Positions 1 to 8,288 of a DNA stretch of 64,000 bases are shown here, piece by piece (position 1 is the stretch's first letter; every line of letters starts with the position of its first letter). This DNA is from Streptomyces sp. NBC_01750 (lineage in GTDB: Bacteria > Actinomycetota > Actinomycetes > Streptomycetales > Streptomycetaceae). A program made the position numbers and the translations under genes. The stretch spans positions 1,490,001 through 1,554,000 of the forward strand of contig NZ_CP109137.1 in NCBI RefSeq assembly GCF_035918095.1. The letters run 5' to 3'. A model generated the notes under the pieces. It was not told the origin of the DNA. It made no database searches and was given only the letters and a program-made list of their open reading frames with translations.

Positions 1-56
1 CGTCGTTCAGGACAGTCCGCGACGACGCCGTACGAATCTCCGCCCTGGGAGGCCCC

Positions 57-506
57 ATGACCACAGTGACGTCCCCTCTTGCTGGACGTGCCATCGGACT
101 CGCGGCGGTGCCGGATCCGGTGTTCTCCGGTGCGATGGTCGGCCCCGGTACCGCTATTGACCCCGTGCGTGAGCCGTCGGAGGCCGTCGCCCCCGTTGAC
201 GGCGTCATTGTCTCCCTGCACCCGCACGCCTTCGTTGTCGTCGACGAGCAGGGTCACGGAGTGCTGACGCACCTCGGCATCGACACTGTTCAGCTCAACG
301 GCCAGGGCTTCGAGCTGCTCGTCAACAAGGGCGACACCGTGCAGCGCGGACAGTCTGTGGTGCGCTGGGACCCGTCGGCCGTCGAGGCTGCCGGGAAGTC
401 CGCCATCTGTCCGATCGTGGCGCTCGAGGCCACGGCCGACTCCCTCTCCGACGTCCGCGAGGACGGCGACGTAAAGGCCGGCGACTCCCTCTTCGGCTGG
501 CAGTGA
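57..506 (+). CDS. crr: PTS glucose-type enzyme IIA (Crr)
   Basis: This 149-residue cytosolic phosphocarrier takes the phosphoryl group from HPr and passes it to sugar-specific IIB domains. In Streptomyces the single IIA-Crr serves N-acetylglucosamine uptake and other PTS permeases. The active-site signature THLGIDTV places the phosphorylated His at residue 72, and a second His sits in HPHAF at residue 57, as in E. coli IIA-Glc. Length is normal for a free-standing IIA. The ATG at 57 has a clear ribosome binding site (GGGAGG). ptsI follows after 78 bases on the same strand, so the two probably form one unit. In S. coelicolor crr and ptsI belong to the DasR regulon; no DasR-like box is seen in the 56 bases before this gene, so any such site lies outside the window. 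Confidence 0.95.
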   Translation: MTTVTSPLAGRAIGLAAVPDPVFSGAMVGPGTAIDPVREPSEAVAPVDGVIVSLHPHAFVVVDEQGHGVLTHLGIDTVQLNGQGFELLVNKGDTVQRGQSVVRWDPSAVEAAGKSAICPIVALEATADSLSDVREDGDVKAGDSLFGWQ

Positions 507-584
507 CGCCGACGCCGCGGTGGCGGCGTCAGTTGGACATCCATCGCGGCGGCAGCGGCCGTCGCTCAATCGGAGACGGGTGAA

Positions 585-2255
585 ATGCAGACAACGCTGC
601 GAGGCGTCGGCGTGAGCCACGGTGTGGCGATCGGCGAGGTTCGGCACATGGGCACGGCGGTCCTGGAACCGCCGGCCAAGCAGATTCCGGCGGAGGACGC
701 GGAGCGCGAGCAGGGGCGCGCGCGCAAGGCCGTGGAAGCCGTGGCCGCCGACCTGATTGCTCGGGGCAATCTGGCAGGTGGCGAGGCGCAGGCCGTGCTC
801 GAGGCGCAGGCCATGATGGCGCAGGACCCGGAACTCATGGCCGACGTGGATCGGCGCATCGCCGTCGGCAGTACCGCTGAGCGTGCGGTGTACGACGCGC
901 TCGCCGCGTACCGCGCGCTGCTGGCGGGTGCCGGTGAGTACCTGGCCGGACGGGTCGCGGACCTCGATGACGTACGGAACCGGATCGTCGCTCGGCTGCT
1001 CGGTGTGCCGATGCCGGGTGTGCCGGACAGCGACGAGCCTTACGTACTGATCGCGCGGGATCTCGCGCCGGCGGACACCGCGCTGCTCGACCCGGCGCTG
1101 GTGCTCGGGTTCGTCACCGAAGAGGGCGGTCCGACCAGTCACAGCGCGATCCTGGCGCGGGCGCTCGGAGTGCCCGCAGTGGTGGCGCTGCCGGGCGCCT
1201 GTGAGCTGGCCGAGGGCACGCTGATCGCGGTCGACGGCAGCACGGGCGAGATCTTCGTCGAGCCGAGCGACGAGAAGCGCGCGGCGATGGAGCGGGCCGC
1301 GGCGGAGCGGAAGGCGGCGCTCGCCGCGACCAGCGGACCGGGTGCGACGTCGGACGGCCACAAGGTGCCACTGCTGGCCAATGTCGGCGGTCCCGCCGAT
1401 GTGCCCGCCGCGGTGGAGGCCGGTGCCGAGGGCGTCGGGCTGTTCCGTACGGAATTCCTCTTCCTGGACGACAGCAAGCAGGCGCCGTCCGAGGAGAAGC
1501 AGGTCGAGGCGTACCGCAAGGTGCTCGAGGCGTTCCCCGAGGGCCGGGTGGTCGTGCGGGTGCTGGACGCCGGTGCGGACAAGCCGCTCGACTTCCTGAC
1601 TCCGGCCGACGAGCCGAACCCGGCGTTGGGCGTGCGCGGGCTGCGCAGTCTGCTGGACCACCCCGAGGTGCTGCGGACGCAACTGACGGCGCTGGCCAAG
1701 GCCGCCCACGGTCTGCCGGTGTACCTCGAGGTGATGGCACCGATGGTGGCCGACCGTACGGACGCCAAGGCGTTCGCGGACGCGTGCCGCGAGGCCGGAC
1801 TGCGGGCGAAGTTCGGTGCGATGGTGGAGATTCCGTCCGCCGCGCTGCGGGCGCGTTCGATTCTGCAGGAGGTCGAATTCCTCTCGCTGGGGACCAATGA
1901 CCTCGCGCAGTACACCTTCGCCGCCGACCGTCAGGTGGGTGCGGTGTCGCGGCTGCAGGATCCGTGGCAGCCGGCGCTGCTGGATCTGGTGGCGCTGTCG
2001 GCCGAGGCCGCGAAGTCCGAGGGCAAGAGCTGTGGTGTGTGTGGTGAGGCTGCATCCGATCCGCTGCTCGCCTGTGTGCTCACCGGTCTCGGTGTGACTT
2101 CGCTGTCCATGGGTGCGGCGTCGATTCCGTACGTGCGGGCGACGCTGGCGAAGTACACGCTCGCCCAGTGCGAGCGGGCTGCCGCCGCGGCGCGTGCCGC
2201 CGACACCGCCGAGGAGGCCCGGGTGGCCGCCCGGGCGGTGCTCTCCGGCGAGTAG
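585..2255 (+). CDS. ptsI: PTS enzyme I (phosphoenolpyruvate-protein phosphotransferase)
   Basis: Enzyme I starts the PTS relay by moving phosphate from phosphoenolpyruvate to HPr. The 556-residue protein has the family layout: an N-terminal HPr-binding and swivelling phosphohistidine part with GGPTSHSAI (phosphorylated His about 186), and a C-terminal PEP-binding barrel with GVGLFRTEFLF, the ...LSLGTNDLAQYTFAADR... motif and a late Cys in CGVCGEAASDP. Start ATG at 585 follows GGAGACGGG. The gene lies 78 bases behind crr, and a strong hairpin closes the unit. HPr (ptsH) is not in this window. The call is secure from motifs and length. Confidence 0.96.
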   Translation: MQTTLRGVGVSHGVAIGEVRHMGTAVLEPPAKQIPAEDAEREQGRARKAVEAVAADLIARGNLAGGEAQAVLEAQAMMAQDPELMADVDRRIAVGSTAERAVYDALAAYRALLAGAGEYLAGRVADLDDVRNRIVARLLGVPMPGVPDSDEPYVLIARDLAPADTALLDPALVLGFVTEEGGPTSHSAILARALGVPAVVALPGACELAEGTLIAVDGSTGEIFVEPSDEKRAAMERAAAERKAALAATSGPGATSDGHKVPLLANVGGPADVPAAVEAGAEGVGLFRTEFLFLDDSKQAPSEEKQVEAYRKVLEAFPEGRVVVRVLDAGADKPLDFLTPADEPNPALGVRGLRSLLDHPEVLRTQLTALAKAAHGLPVYLEVMAPMVADRTDAKAFADACREAGLRAKFGAMVEIPSAALRARSILQEVEFLSLGTNDLAQYTFAADRQVGAVSRLQDPWQPALLDLVALSAEAAKSEGKSCGVCGEAASDPLLACVLTGLGVTSLSMGAASIPYVRATLAKYTLAQCERAAAAARAADTAEEARVAARAVLSGE

Positions 2256-2291
2256 CCGGCAGATCAGCAAGCGGATTTCAGCAGACGGATA

Positions 2292-2333
2292 CCGAAGGGG
2301 CTTCCTGCCGGGGACGGCAGGAAGCCCCTTCGG
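2292..2333. terminator. Strong bidirectional terminator after ptsI
   Basis: An 18-base perfect inverted repeat (2292-2309 with 2316-2333; arms begin CCGAAGGGGCTTCC) closes a six-base loop. It lies in the 81-base gap between the convergent ends of ptsI and the next gene, so it can stop transcription from both sides. There is no strong T run, as is common in streptomycetes. Confidence 0.85.
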
Positions 2334-2336
2334 CGT

Positions 2337-3278
2337 TCAGTGATGGTTCCCCGGGTCGTCGGTGGTGATGTCGAAGCCCGCGCAGTACTCCACGCCGGGC
2401 TCGGGGGACAGCGGCTCGCCGGTGGTGGCGTCGGTGCAGTAGGCGCTGAAGACCTCACCGGCGGTGAGCGGGAGGAGCCGGCCCTGGTGGAGCCGCCAGC
2501 CATGGAGGTGGTCCGGGGTGTCGGGAGCGCTCGTACGAAGCACTACTCCGCCAGGGCTCTCGAGGGCGATGCCTGCCGCGAGGACGGTGACGAACTCCGC
2601 GCCCTCGGAGGCGTCCAGCTGGGCGGGGGCCGCAGTGGCTCCTTCCGCGTGCAGGACGGCGAGGAGCTGTTCGTCCGGGGCGGGGACGCTGCAGACGAGA
2701 TGGTGTGTGCCGGGTCCGGCCTCCTCGAGCAGTCGCATCAGGATGCGGGAGGCCCGGTCGAAGGCGGCCCGGCCGATGTCCTGGCCGCAGTCGGCGCACT
2801 CTCCGAGGTCGGCGAGGAGCATCGTGCTGTACTCCCAGGTGGCTTTGCGGACCGCCTTGTTGATGAGCTGGGGCAGCAGGCTGTCGAGGGCCTGGCCGGT
2901 GTACGGGACGGTGGCGCCGCGGCCGGCGATTTCCGCGGTGTACTGGGAGCGGCTCATGGCCGCGTCGGGGTCGAGGCCGGCTTCGGCGCAGTACTCCGTG
3001 AAGTCCTCGGGGTCGAAGAGGGCAACGGTGGTGTGCAGTTGCCGGGCGGCGAGGGTTCGCAGCAGGTCGTCGATCTGCCGGAGATAACTCGCGTGGTCGT
3101 CGAAGGTGAAGGTGCGGTAGCGGCGCATCGCGGTGAAGTCCTGCTCGTCGGCCAGCAGTCCCACGGTGCCGGGGACCTCGCGGCGCAGGGTGCGCCGCAT
3201 GGCTGCGTTGTTCCTGGCCCGCTGACGCGTGGACCGCGTCGACCGCTTGGGCCGCCTGGACTGCCTCGTGTACGCCAT
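2337..3278 (-). CDS. Conserved hypothetical protein, 313 aa
   Basis: I do not recognise this family with confidence. The protein opens with a very basic segment rich in Arg, Lys and Ser over about 35 residues, then a soluble alpha/beta-looking region. A CADC motif in the middle (GECADCGQD) and further Cys near the C-terminus (YCTD, EYCAGFD) leave room for metal binding. No signal peptide or membrane segment is seen. ATG at 3278 has a good ribosome binding site (AGGGGGAGAC just upstream). The gene is monocistronic, convergent with ptsI, and starts 22 bases from the end of the MFS gene upstream on the same strand, so read-through from that gene is possible. Codon bias is typical of the genome, so it is a real gene. 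Confidence 0.75.
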   Translation of the reverse strand: MAYTRQSRRPKRSTRSTRQRARNNAAMRRTLRREVPGTVGLLADEQDFTAMRRYRTFTFDDHASYLRQIDDLLRTLAARQLHTTVALFDPEDFTEYCAEAGLDPDAAMSRSQYTAEIAGRGATVPYTGQALDSLLPQLINKAVRKATWEYSTMLLADLGECADCGQDIGRAAFDRASRILMRLLEEAGPGTHHLVCSVPAPDEQLLAVLHAEGATAAPAQLDASEGAEFVTVLAAGIALESPGGVVLRTSAPDTPDHLHGWRLHQGRLLPLTAGEVFSAYCTDATTGEPLSPEPGVEYCAGFDITTDDPGNHH

Positions 3279-3300
3279 GTCTCCCCCTGAGCGCTGTTGA

Positions 3301-4575
3301 CTACTGGTGACTCACCGTAACTGGCGGCACTGACAACGCGGGGTCGGGCAGCTTGCTCCGTACCAGGCGGCTCTGGGCGAAGCAGGTGGCCACAAGTCCG
3401 GCACCCAGCAGTGCCCAGCCCGCGGGGCCCGCCGCGATGGCCCCGGTGACGATCAGCGGCCCGGCGCTGCGCTGGGCCGATGCGGCCACGCCGTGCACTC
3501 CGAGGTATGCGCCCTGTGCCTCGTCGGGGGCGAGAGCGACGGAGAGTTCCCAGGAGATGGTGGCGTGGAGGATTTCCGCCAGCGTGAGTGCGACGGCGGC
3601 GAGGACGAGTGCGGTGATCGCGAGCCACCGGCTGTCCGCCGCGGACACACTCAGGGCGAGGGTGCCGGCGGCGAAGGCGGCCGCGAGCGGTCCGAGCAGA
3701 CGCCGGGCGGCCCGCGTGGTGGCGCCGAATCGGGCGAGGGGGATCTGGAGGGCCACCACCATCACGTTGTTCAGGACGAGCAGAAGCGGTGCCAGGCCGT
3801 GCGGGGCCTCGGTGGCGTGCACGATCCAGAGCGGCAGCCCGACCATGAAGACGGCATCGTCGAGGAAGAGCACCGCTTCACTGGCCACGTAGAGGAGATA
3901 CGTACGGTCGCGCCAGGGGTTGGCGGGCTTTGCGGCGACGGTCTTGCGCGCGGATCCGTTGACGACGCGCGACGGGGCGGGGGGCTCGCCGCAGCGCAGG
4001 GTGAGGAGGGCGGCGCACACGGAGGTGAGGGCGTTGCCGATCAGGAGTGACTGGTACGCGGTTGTGGTGCCGACGCCGAGCGCGGCTGCGGCGGCGAGGC
4101 CGCCGATGGCGAAGCCGGTGTTGCCGACGGTGCGGTTCACGGCCTGGTAGCGGACGCGCTCGGAGCCGGCGATGCGGGCGGCGTAGAGCTTGGTGAGGAC
4201 ATTGGCCCCGCGGTCGCCGAGGCTGCCGAATGCCGCGATGGCCAGCAGCACTGCGAAGTGGTCGGTGGTGAGCAGGGCCAGGCCCGCGGCGGCGCGCACG
4301 AGCTGGGCGGCGATGAGGACGCGGGTGATGGGCAGCCGGTCGGCGACACGTCCTGCGATCGGTGCGCCGGCGATGCCGATACCGGCGGACACCGCGATGA
4401 GAAGGCCCACCTCGGTGATGGACAGGCCCGTGACGTAGGTGAAGTAGAGCGCCTGCGTGGCGGTCCAGAGGCCGTTGCCCACCTTGTCGACCAAGGTGAT
4501 TCCGAGCATGCGACGGCCGTCGCGGCCTCCTGGGATGCGGTCTTTCAGTGCGGCCCGGCGGTGGAGCAGGCTCAC
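3301..4575 (-). CDS. MFS transporter
   Basis: A 424-residue polytopic membrane protein with about twelve hydrophobic helices. It carries the MFS loop 2-3 motif in the form GRVADRLPITRV and a second-half repeat after a hydrophilic centre (about residues 200-225). It resembles the drug or metabolite efflux type, but the substrate cannot be read from sequence. Start is GTG at 4575 behind AAGGGGGGAACC. It is divergent from a MocR-type regulator, with only 47 bases and a palindrome between them, which is the usual arrangement for an exporter under control of its neighbour. The regulator's effector is unknown. Confidence 0.88.
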   Translation of the reverse strand: MSLLHRRAALKDRIPGGRDGRRMLGITLVDKVGNGLWTATQALYFTYVTGLSITEVGLLIAVSAGIGIAGAPIAGRVADRLPITRVLIAAQLVRAAAGLALLTTDHFAVLLAIAAFGSLGDRGANVLTKLYAARIAGSERVRYQAVNRTVGNTGFAIGGLAAAAALGVGTTTAYQSLLIGNALTSVCAALLTLRCGEPPAPSRVVNGSARKTVAAKPANPWRDRTYLLYVASEAVLFLDDAVFMVGLPLWIVHATEAPHGLAPLLLVLNNVMVVALQIPLARFGATTRAARRLLGPLAAAFAAGTLALSVSAADSRWLAITALVLAAVALTLAEILHATISWELSVALAPDEAQGAYLGVHGVAASAQRSAGPLIVTGAIAAGPAGWALLGAGLVATCFAQSRLVRSKLPDPALSVPPVTVSHQ

Positions 4576-4586
4576 CGGTTCCCCCC

Positions 4587-4618
4587 TTGACGTGAGTTAT
4601 GTATTGATACATAGTCAA
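4587..4618. promoter_or_regulatory. Palindromic operator between MFS gene and MocR regulator
   Basis: The short divergent gap holds a perfect palindrome TATGTAT-TG-ATACATA (4598-4613), flanked by TTGAC (4587-4591) and its reverse complement GTCAA (4614-4618). The TGTAT...ATACA core resembles GntR-family operators. TACATA at 4608-4613 lies nine bases before the GTG of the regulator, so it could double as a -10 for a leaderless transcript. Binding by the adjacent MocR protein is inferred. Confidence 0.65.
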
Positions 4619-4622
4619 CTAC

Positions 4623-5942
4623 GTGACAGCACAATATTCGATCGAGGGTAGGACCGCCAAGGGAATCGCCGCGTCCGTCGAACGGGCCGTGGCGGACGGG
4701 GGTTTGGAGCCCGGGGATGCCCTGCCGCCCGTCCGGCGGCTCGCCGACGATCTCGGGGTGAGTGCCGGGACGGTCGCGACGGCGTACAAGGAGCTGCGCC
4801 GACGCGGTGTCGTGGTGACGCGTGGACGGGGCGGGACCGTGGTCGCCGCGGCGCCGGCCGTCGCGTCCCGGCGGCCGCCGAAGGTGCCCGAGGGGCTGCG
4901 GGATCTGGCAGGCGGCCACCCCGATCCGGCCTTCCTCCCGGACTTGGTGCCACCCGCGCGGCTCTCCCCCGGGGCCCGTTCGCACCGTTCGGCCCCCAGG
5001 CTGCCGGAGCTGGAGCAGGCGGCCCGGACATGGATCGGCGGCGAAGGGGTGCCGGTCGAGCACCTCACCTTCGCGCACGGGGCGCTCGACTGTGTGGCGC
5101 GGCTGCTCTCCACCGAGCTGCGGCCGGGCGACGCGGTGGCAATGGAGGATCCGGGCTACCACCATCTGCTTGATCTCGTACAGGCCTTGGGTCTGCGGTC
5201 CGCGGCGGTGGCGGTGGACGACGAGGGCATGCGGCCGGAGGCGCTGAGCGCGGCGCTGCGGGCGGGGGCGCGGGCCGTCGTGGCAAGTCCGCGGGCGCAG
5301 AATCCGTACGGCGGATGCTTCTCGGCCGGGCGGCGCGACGCACTCGTGGACGTGCTGCGGGGCTCGCCCGAAGTGCTGGTGATCGAGAACGACCATGCCT
5401 CGGACATCTCGGGCGCCCCGCTCCACTCGCTCGCCGCGGGCGGTCTGGCGCGCTGGGCGCATGTCCGGACCGTCACCAAGTATCTGGGAACTGATCTGCG
5501 GTGGGCCGCGGCCGCCTGCGATCCGACGACGCTGGCCCGGCACGACGGTCGGCTGCTGCTGACATCCGGCTGGATCAGTCATCTGCTGCAGCGGACCGTG
5601 CTCGGGCTGATGACCGATCGGGACACGACGGCACAGGTGGGGCGCGCGCGGACCGCCTACGGGGAACGGCGAGCCGCCCTGGTGGCCGCGCTGGCCTCAC
5701 ATGGTGTCGAGGCACATGGTGTGAGCGGGATGAATGTGTGGGTGCCGGTGCGGGACGAGTCCGCCGTCGTCAACGGGCTGCGGTCCAGGGGCTGGTGGGT
5801 TGCGGCAGGGGCGCGGTTCCGGATCGGGTCGGGGCCCGGCGTACGGATCACGACGGCGGAACTGGAGCCGGTGGAGGCGGGAAGGCTGGCCTCGGACTTC
5901 GCGGCGGTGCTGGGTGAGTCCGAGGCCACGTACGGGGGGTAG
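4623..5942 (+). CDS. MocR-type regulator (GntR winged helix fused to aminotransferase fold)
   Basis: 439 residues. An N-terminal GntR winged helix (about 10-75; PPVRRLADDLGVSAGTVATAYKEL) is joined to a class I aminotransferase-like domain. The PLP-binding Lys is Lys286 in VTKYLGTDLRW. MocR proteins sense PLP, amino acids or related amines through this domain and usually control a neighbouring operon. Start is GTG at 4623; there is hardly room for a ribosome binding site, so a leaderless mRNA is plausible. The divergent MFS gene is the obvious target. It is not clearly PdxR or GabR by context, because no pdx or gab gene is near, so no symbol is given. Confidence 0.88.
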   Translation: MTAQYSIEGRTAKGIAASVERAVADGGLEPGDALPPVRRLADDLGVSAGTVATAYKELRRRGVVVTRGRGGTVVAAAPAVASRRPPKVPEGLRDLAGGHPDPAFLPDLVPPARLSPGARSHRSAPRLPELEQAARTWIGGEGVPVEHLTFAHGALDCVARLLSTELRPGDAVAMEDPGYHHLLDLVQALGLRSAAVAVDDEGMRPEALSAALRAGARAVVASPRAQNPYGGCFSAGRRDALVDVLRGSPEVLVIENDHASDISGAPLHSLAAGGLARWAHVRTVTKYLGTDLRWAAAACDPTTLARHDGRLLLTSGWISHLLQRTVLGLMTDRDTTAQVGRARTAYGERRAALVAALASHGVEAHGVSGMNVWVPVRDESAVVNGLRSRGWWVAAGARFRIGSGPGVRITTAELEPVEAGRLASDFAAVLGESEATYGG

Positions 5943-5961
5943 TGCGGTTCTTCGGCCGGGG

Positions 5962-5998
5962 CCGTCCGGCTGCCGTTTTGTCCTCAATCGCCGGACGG
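5962..5998. repeat. Inverted repeat before the tandem array
   Basis: CCGTCCGGC (5962-5970) pairs with GCCGGACGG (5990-5998) around a 19-base loop. The right arm merges into the tandem array that follows. It lies between convergent genes and may help end transcription of the regulator gene. Confidence 0.5.
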
Positions 5999-6080
5999 GC
6001 TTGATTTCCGGCCCCCTCGCCTCGGAAGCCGGACGGGCTTGATTTCCGGCCCCCTCGCCTCGGAAGCCGGACGGGCTTGG
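5991..6080. repeat. REP-like tandem array, 38-bp unit
   Basis: Two exact 38-base units (5991-6028 and 6029-6066) and a 14-base partial third (6067-6080) all begin CCGGACGGGCTTG. The core GCCGGACGGGCTTGA is a dispersed intergenic element I know from many Streptomyces genomes. It sits between convergent genes (MocR end 5942, ligase end 6095), the usual place for these elements. No coding potential is seen. Confidence 0.8.
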
Positions 6081-6094
6081 TTTCGAGCTCCTTG

Positions 6095-8071
6095 CTAGCC
6101 GCGTTCGCGGGCGATGTCTTCGTAGAAACGCAGCAGTTCGAGGTTGTCGACCGAGCCGGGGTTGACCGCCTTCGCCAGCGCCGTGCCCTGCAGGAGTCGC
6201 TTCACCGGTACCTCGATGCGCTTGCCGGTGAGGGTGTGCGGGACGCCGGGGACCTCGATGATGTCGTCCGGGACATGGCGCGGGGAGAGCTGTTCGCGGA
6301 TCGTCTGCTTGATGCGCGCCCGCAGACCGTCGTCGAGGGCGGCACCTTCGGCGAGGTGGACGAAGAGCGGCATCCAGTAGCCGCCGTCCGGTTCCTCCAG
6401 ACCGATGACCAGCGACTCGCGGATCTCCGGAAGGCGTTCGACGGCTTCGTAGATATCGGCCGAGCCCATCCGGACACCCTGACGGTTCAGCGTCGAGTCC
6501 GAGCGGCCGTGGATGACGACGGAGCCCCGGTCGGTGATGGTGATCCAGTCGCCGTGCCGCCAGGCACCGGGGAACATCTCGAAGTAGCTCTCGCGGTAGC
6601 GGCTGCCGTCGGGATCGTTCCAGAACCGGATCGGCATGGACGGCATGGGATTGGTGACGACCAGTTCCCCGACCTCGCCGATGAGCGGCTTGCCCTGAGG
6701 GTCCCAGGACTGGAGGTCGGTGCCGAGGCAGGCGGCCTGGAGTTCGCCGATGTGCACGGGCAGCGTGGGCACCGCGCCGGCGAAGCAGCTGCACACGTCC
6801 GTGCCGCCGCTGACCGAGGCGATCCACAGGTCATCGGCCACCTCGTCGTGCAGCCAGCGGAAGCCGTCGGGCGGAAGCGGGGAGCCGGTGGTGGCGACGC
6901 ACTTGATGCGGGAGAGGTCGTGGTCGCGCGCGGGGTGGACGTCCGCCTTGCGGCAGGCCATCACGTATGCGGCGGAGGTACCGAAGAGGGTGGCCCGGGT
7001 GCGCTCGGCGATGCGCCACTGGGCGCCGGTGTCGGGATAACCGGGGCTGCCGTCGTACAGGACCACCGTGGTGCCGGTGAGCAGTCCGGAGACGAGGAAG
7101 TTCCACATCATCCAGCCGGTGGAGCTGTACCAGAAGAAGCGGTCCTCGGGGCCGAGGTCACAGTGCAGGCCGAGCTGCTTGAAGTGCTCCAGCAGGATGC
7201 CTCCCTGCGACTGGACGATCGCCTTCGGCAGACCCGTCGTGCCGGAGGAGTACAGCACCCAGAGCGGGTGGTCGAAGGGGACCTGTTCGAAGACGGGTTC
7301 CGTCTCGCCGGAGGTGACCGCGGACCAGTCGAGCGCGCCGTCGGGGGCTTCGGTGCCGAGCAGCGGGATGTGGATCACGGCGCGCAGAGTGGGGAGTTCA
7401 CGGCGGAGCTCCGCGACGGCCTCGGTTCGGTCGTGTTCCTTGCCGCCGTAGCGGTAACCGTCGACGGTGAACAGGACGACGGGCTCGACCTGCTGGAAGC
7501 GGTCGAGGACGCTGCGGGCGCCGAAGTCGGGCGCGCAGGAGGTCCAGACCGCGCCGACGGCCGCGGTGGCGAGCAGGGCGGTGACCGCCTGCGGGATGTT
7601 CGGGAGGTAGGCGCCGACACGGTCTCCGGGGCGTACGCCGAGGGCACGCAGTTCCGCGGCGAGCGCCCCGACCTGGCGACGCAGCTCCGACCAGCTGATC
7701 GGCGTCGGCTCATGTGTTTCGTCCACATGCAACAGCGCCGCGTCCTGGGCGCGGGCCGGGTCCTCGGCGGTGCGCAGCGCATGCTCCGCGTAGTTGAGGG
7801 TGGCACCGGGGAACCACCGGGCGCCGGGCATCGCGGGATCGGCGAGGACACGCTCGTACGGAGTGGAGAACCGCACGTCGAACCAGTCGGCGACCGCCCG
7901 CCAGAAGGTCTCGAGCTCGTCGACGGACCATCGGTGCAATGCCGCGTAGCCACCCTCGGCCGGGGCCCCGTGGCGCTCGGCGGCCCAGGCCTGGAAACGG
8001 GTGATCCGGGCGGCTGCGATGCGGTCCGGGTCCGGCTGCCAGAGAGTGGCAGGGTTCGCTGCTGAGGTCAT
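6095..8071 (-). CDS. Acetoacetyl-CoA ligase
   Basis: 658 residues, normal length for acetoacetate-CoA ligase (AACS). It activates acetoacetate with ATP and CoA, linking ketone bodies and poly-hydroxybutyrate breakdown to thiolase and mevalonate or acetyl-CoA metabolism. It has an ANL-family fold: the AMP-binding loop YSSGTTGLPKAIVQ lies at about residues 270-285, GRSDSTLNRQGVRMGSADIYE forms the hinge, and the catalytic Lys617 is in LTGKRIEVPV. The start is taken as the ATG at 8071 (MTSAANPATLWQPDP), where homologues begin and where GGGAG stands upstream; a longer reading to 8194 adds 41 residues of Arg-rich non-homologous sequence and is rejected. It is monocistronic and divergent from the GH31 gene. 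Confidence 0.93.
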   Translation of the reverse strand: MTSAANPATLWQPDPDRIAAARITRFQAWAAERHGAPAEGGYAALHRWSVDELETFWRAVADWFDVRFSTPYERVLADPAMPGARWFPGATLNYAEHALRTAEDPARAQDAALLHVDETHEPTPISWSELRRQVGALAAELRALGVRPGDRVGAYLPNIPQAVTALLATAAVGAVWTSCAPDFGARSVLDRFQQVEPVVLFTVDGYRYGGKEHDRTEAVAELRRELPTLRAVIHIPLLGTEAPDGALDWSAVTSGETEPVFEQVPFDHPLWVLYSSGTTGLPKAIVQSQGGILLEHFKQLGLHCDLGPEDRFFWYSSTGWMMWNFLVSGLLTGTTVVLYDGSPGYPDTGAQWRIAERTRATLFGTSAAYVMACRKADVHPARDHDLSRIKCVATTGSPLPPDGFRWLHDEVADDLWIASVSGGTDVCSCFAGAVPTLPVHIGELQAACLGTDLQSWDPQGKPLIGEVGELVVTNPMPSMPIRFWNDPDGSRYRESYFEMFPGAWRHGDWITITDRGSVVIHGRSDSTLNRQGVRMGSADIYEAVERLPEIRESLVIGLEEPDGGYWMPLFVHLAEGAALDDGLRARIKQTIREQLSPRHVPDDIIEVPGVPHTLTGKRIEVPVKRLLQGTALAKAVNPGSVDNLELLRFYEDIARERG

Positions 8072-8137
8072 GGTGCGGCTCCCGGGTGGCTCTACGCGGT
8101 GTCTGCGTGTGTCTCGCGCACGAGCGGGGTGTGCGCG

Positions 8138-8155
8138 TGACACGGCTGACACGGA
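8138..8155. repeat. Short direct repeat in the divergent 8.07-8.29 kb gap
   Basis: The 217-base gap between the ligase and GH31 genes holds two adjacent copies of TGACACGG (8138-8145 and 8147-8154, nine-base period). The only AT-rich stretch is GGGTATATGTG near 8208-8218, which could be a -10 region for the GH31 gene. No clear -35 or palindrome was seen. The repeat may be a regulator half-site pair, but this is weak. Confidence 0.3.
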
Positions 8156-8288
8156 CGATGCCATGTGATCGTCTTTCGCACCAGGGCCCACCACCCATGG
8201 TCGGACGAGGGTATATGTGCTCTGACCACGGGTGAACGGGAGTTGAACAAACCCCGCTCACGCTCCGGTGGATGACAGGGTGAGCTGC

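Noticed and set aside
6077..8065. Long plus-strand open frame opposite acetoacetyl-CoA ligase
   Set aside because: Composition typical of a shadow frame; the ligase on the minus strand has all family motifs.
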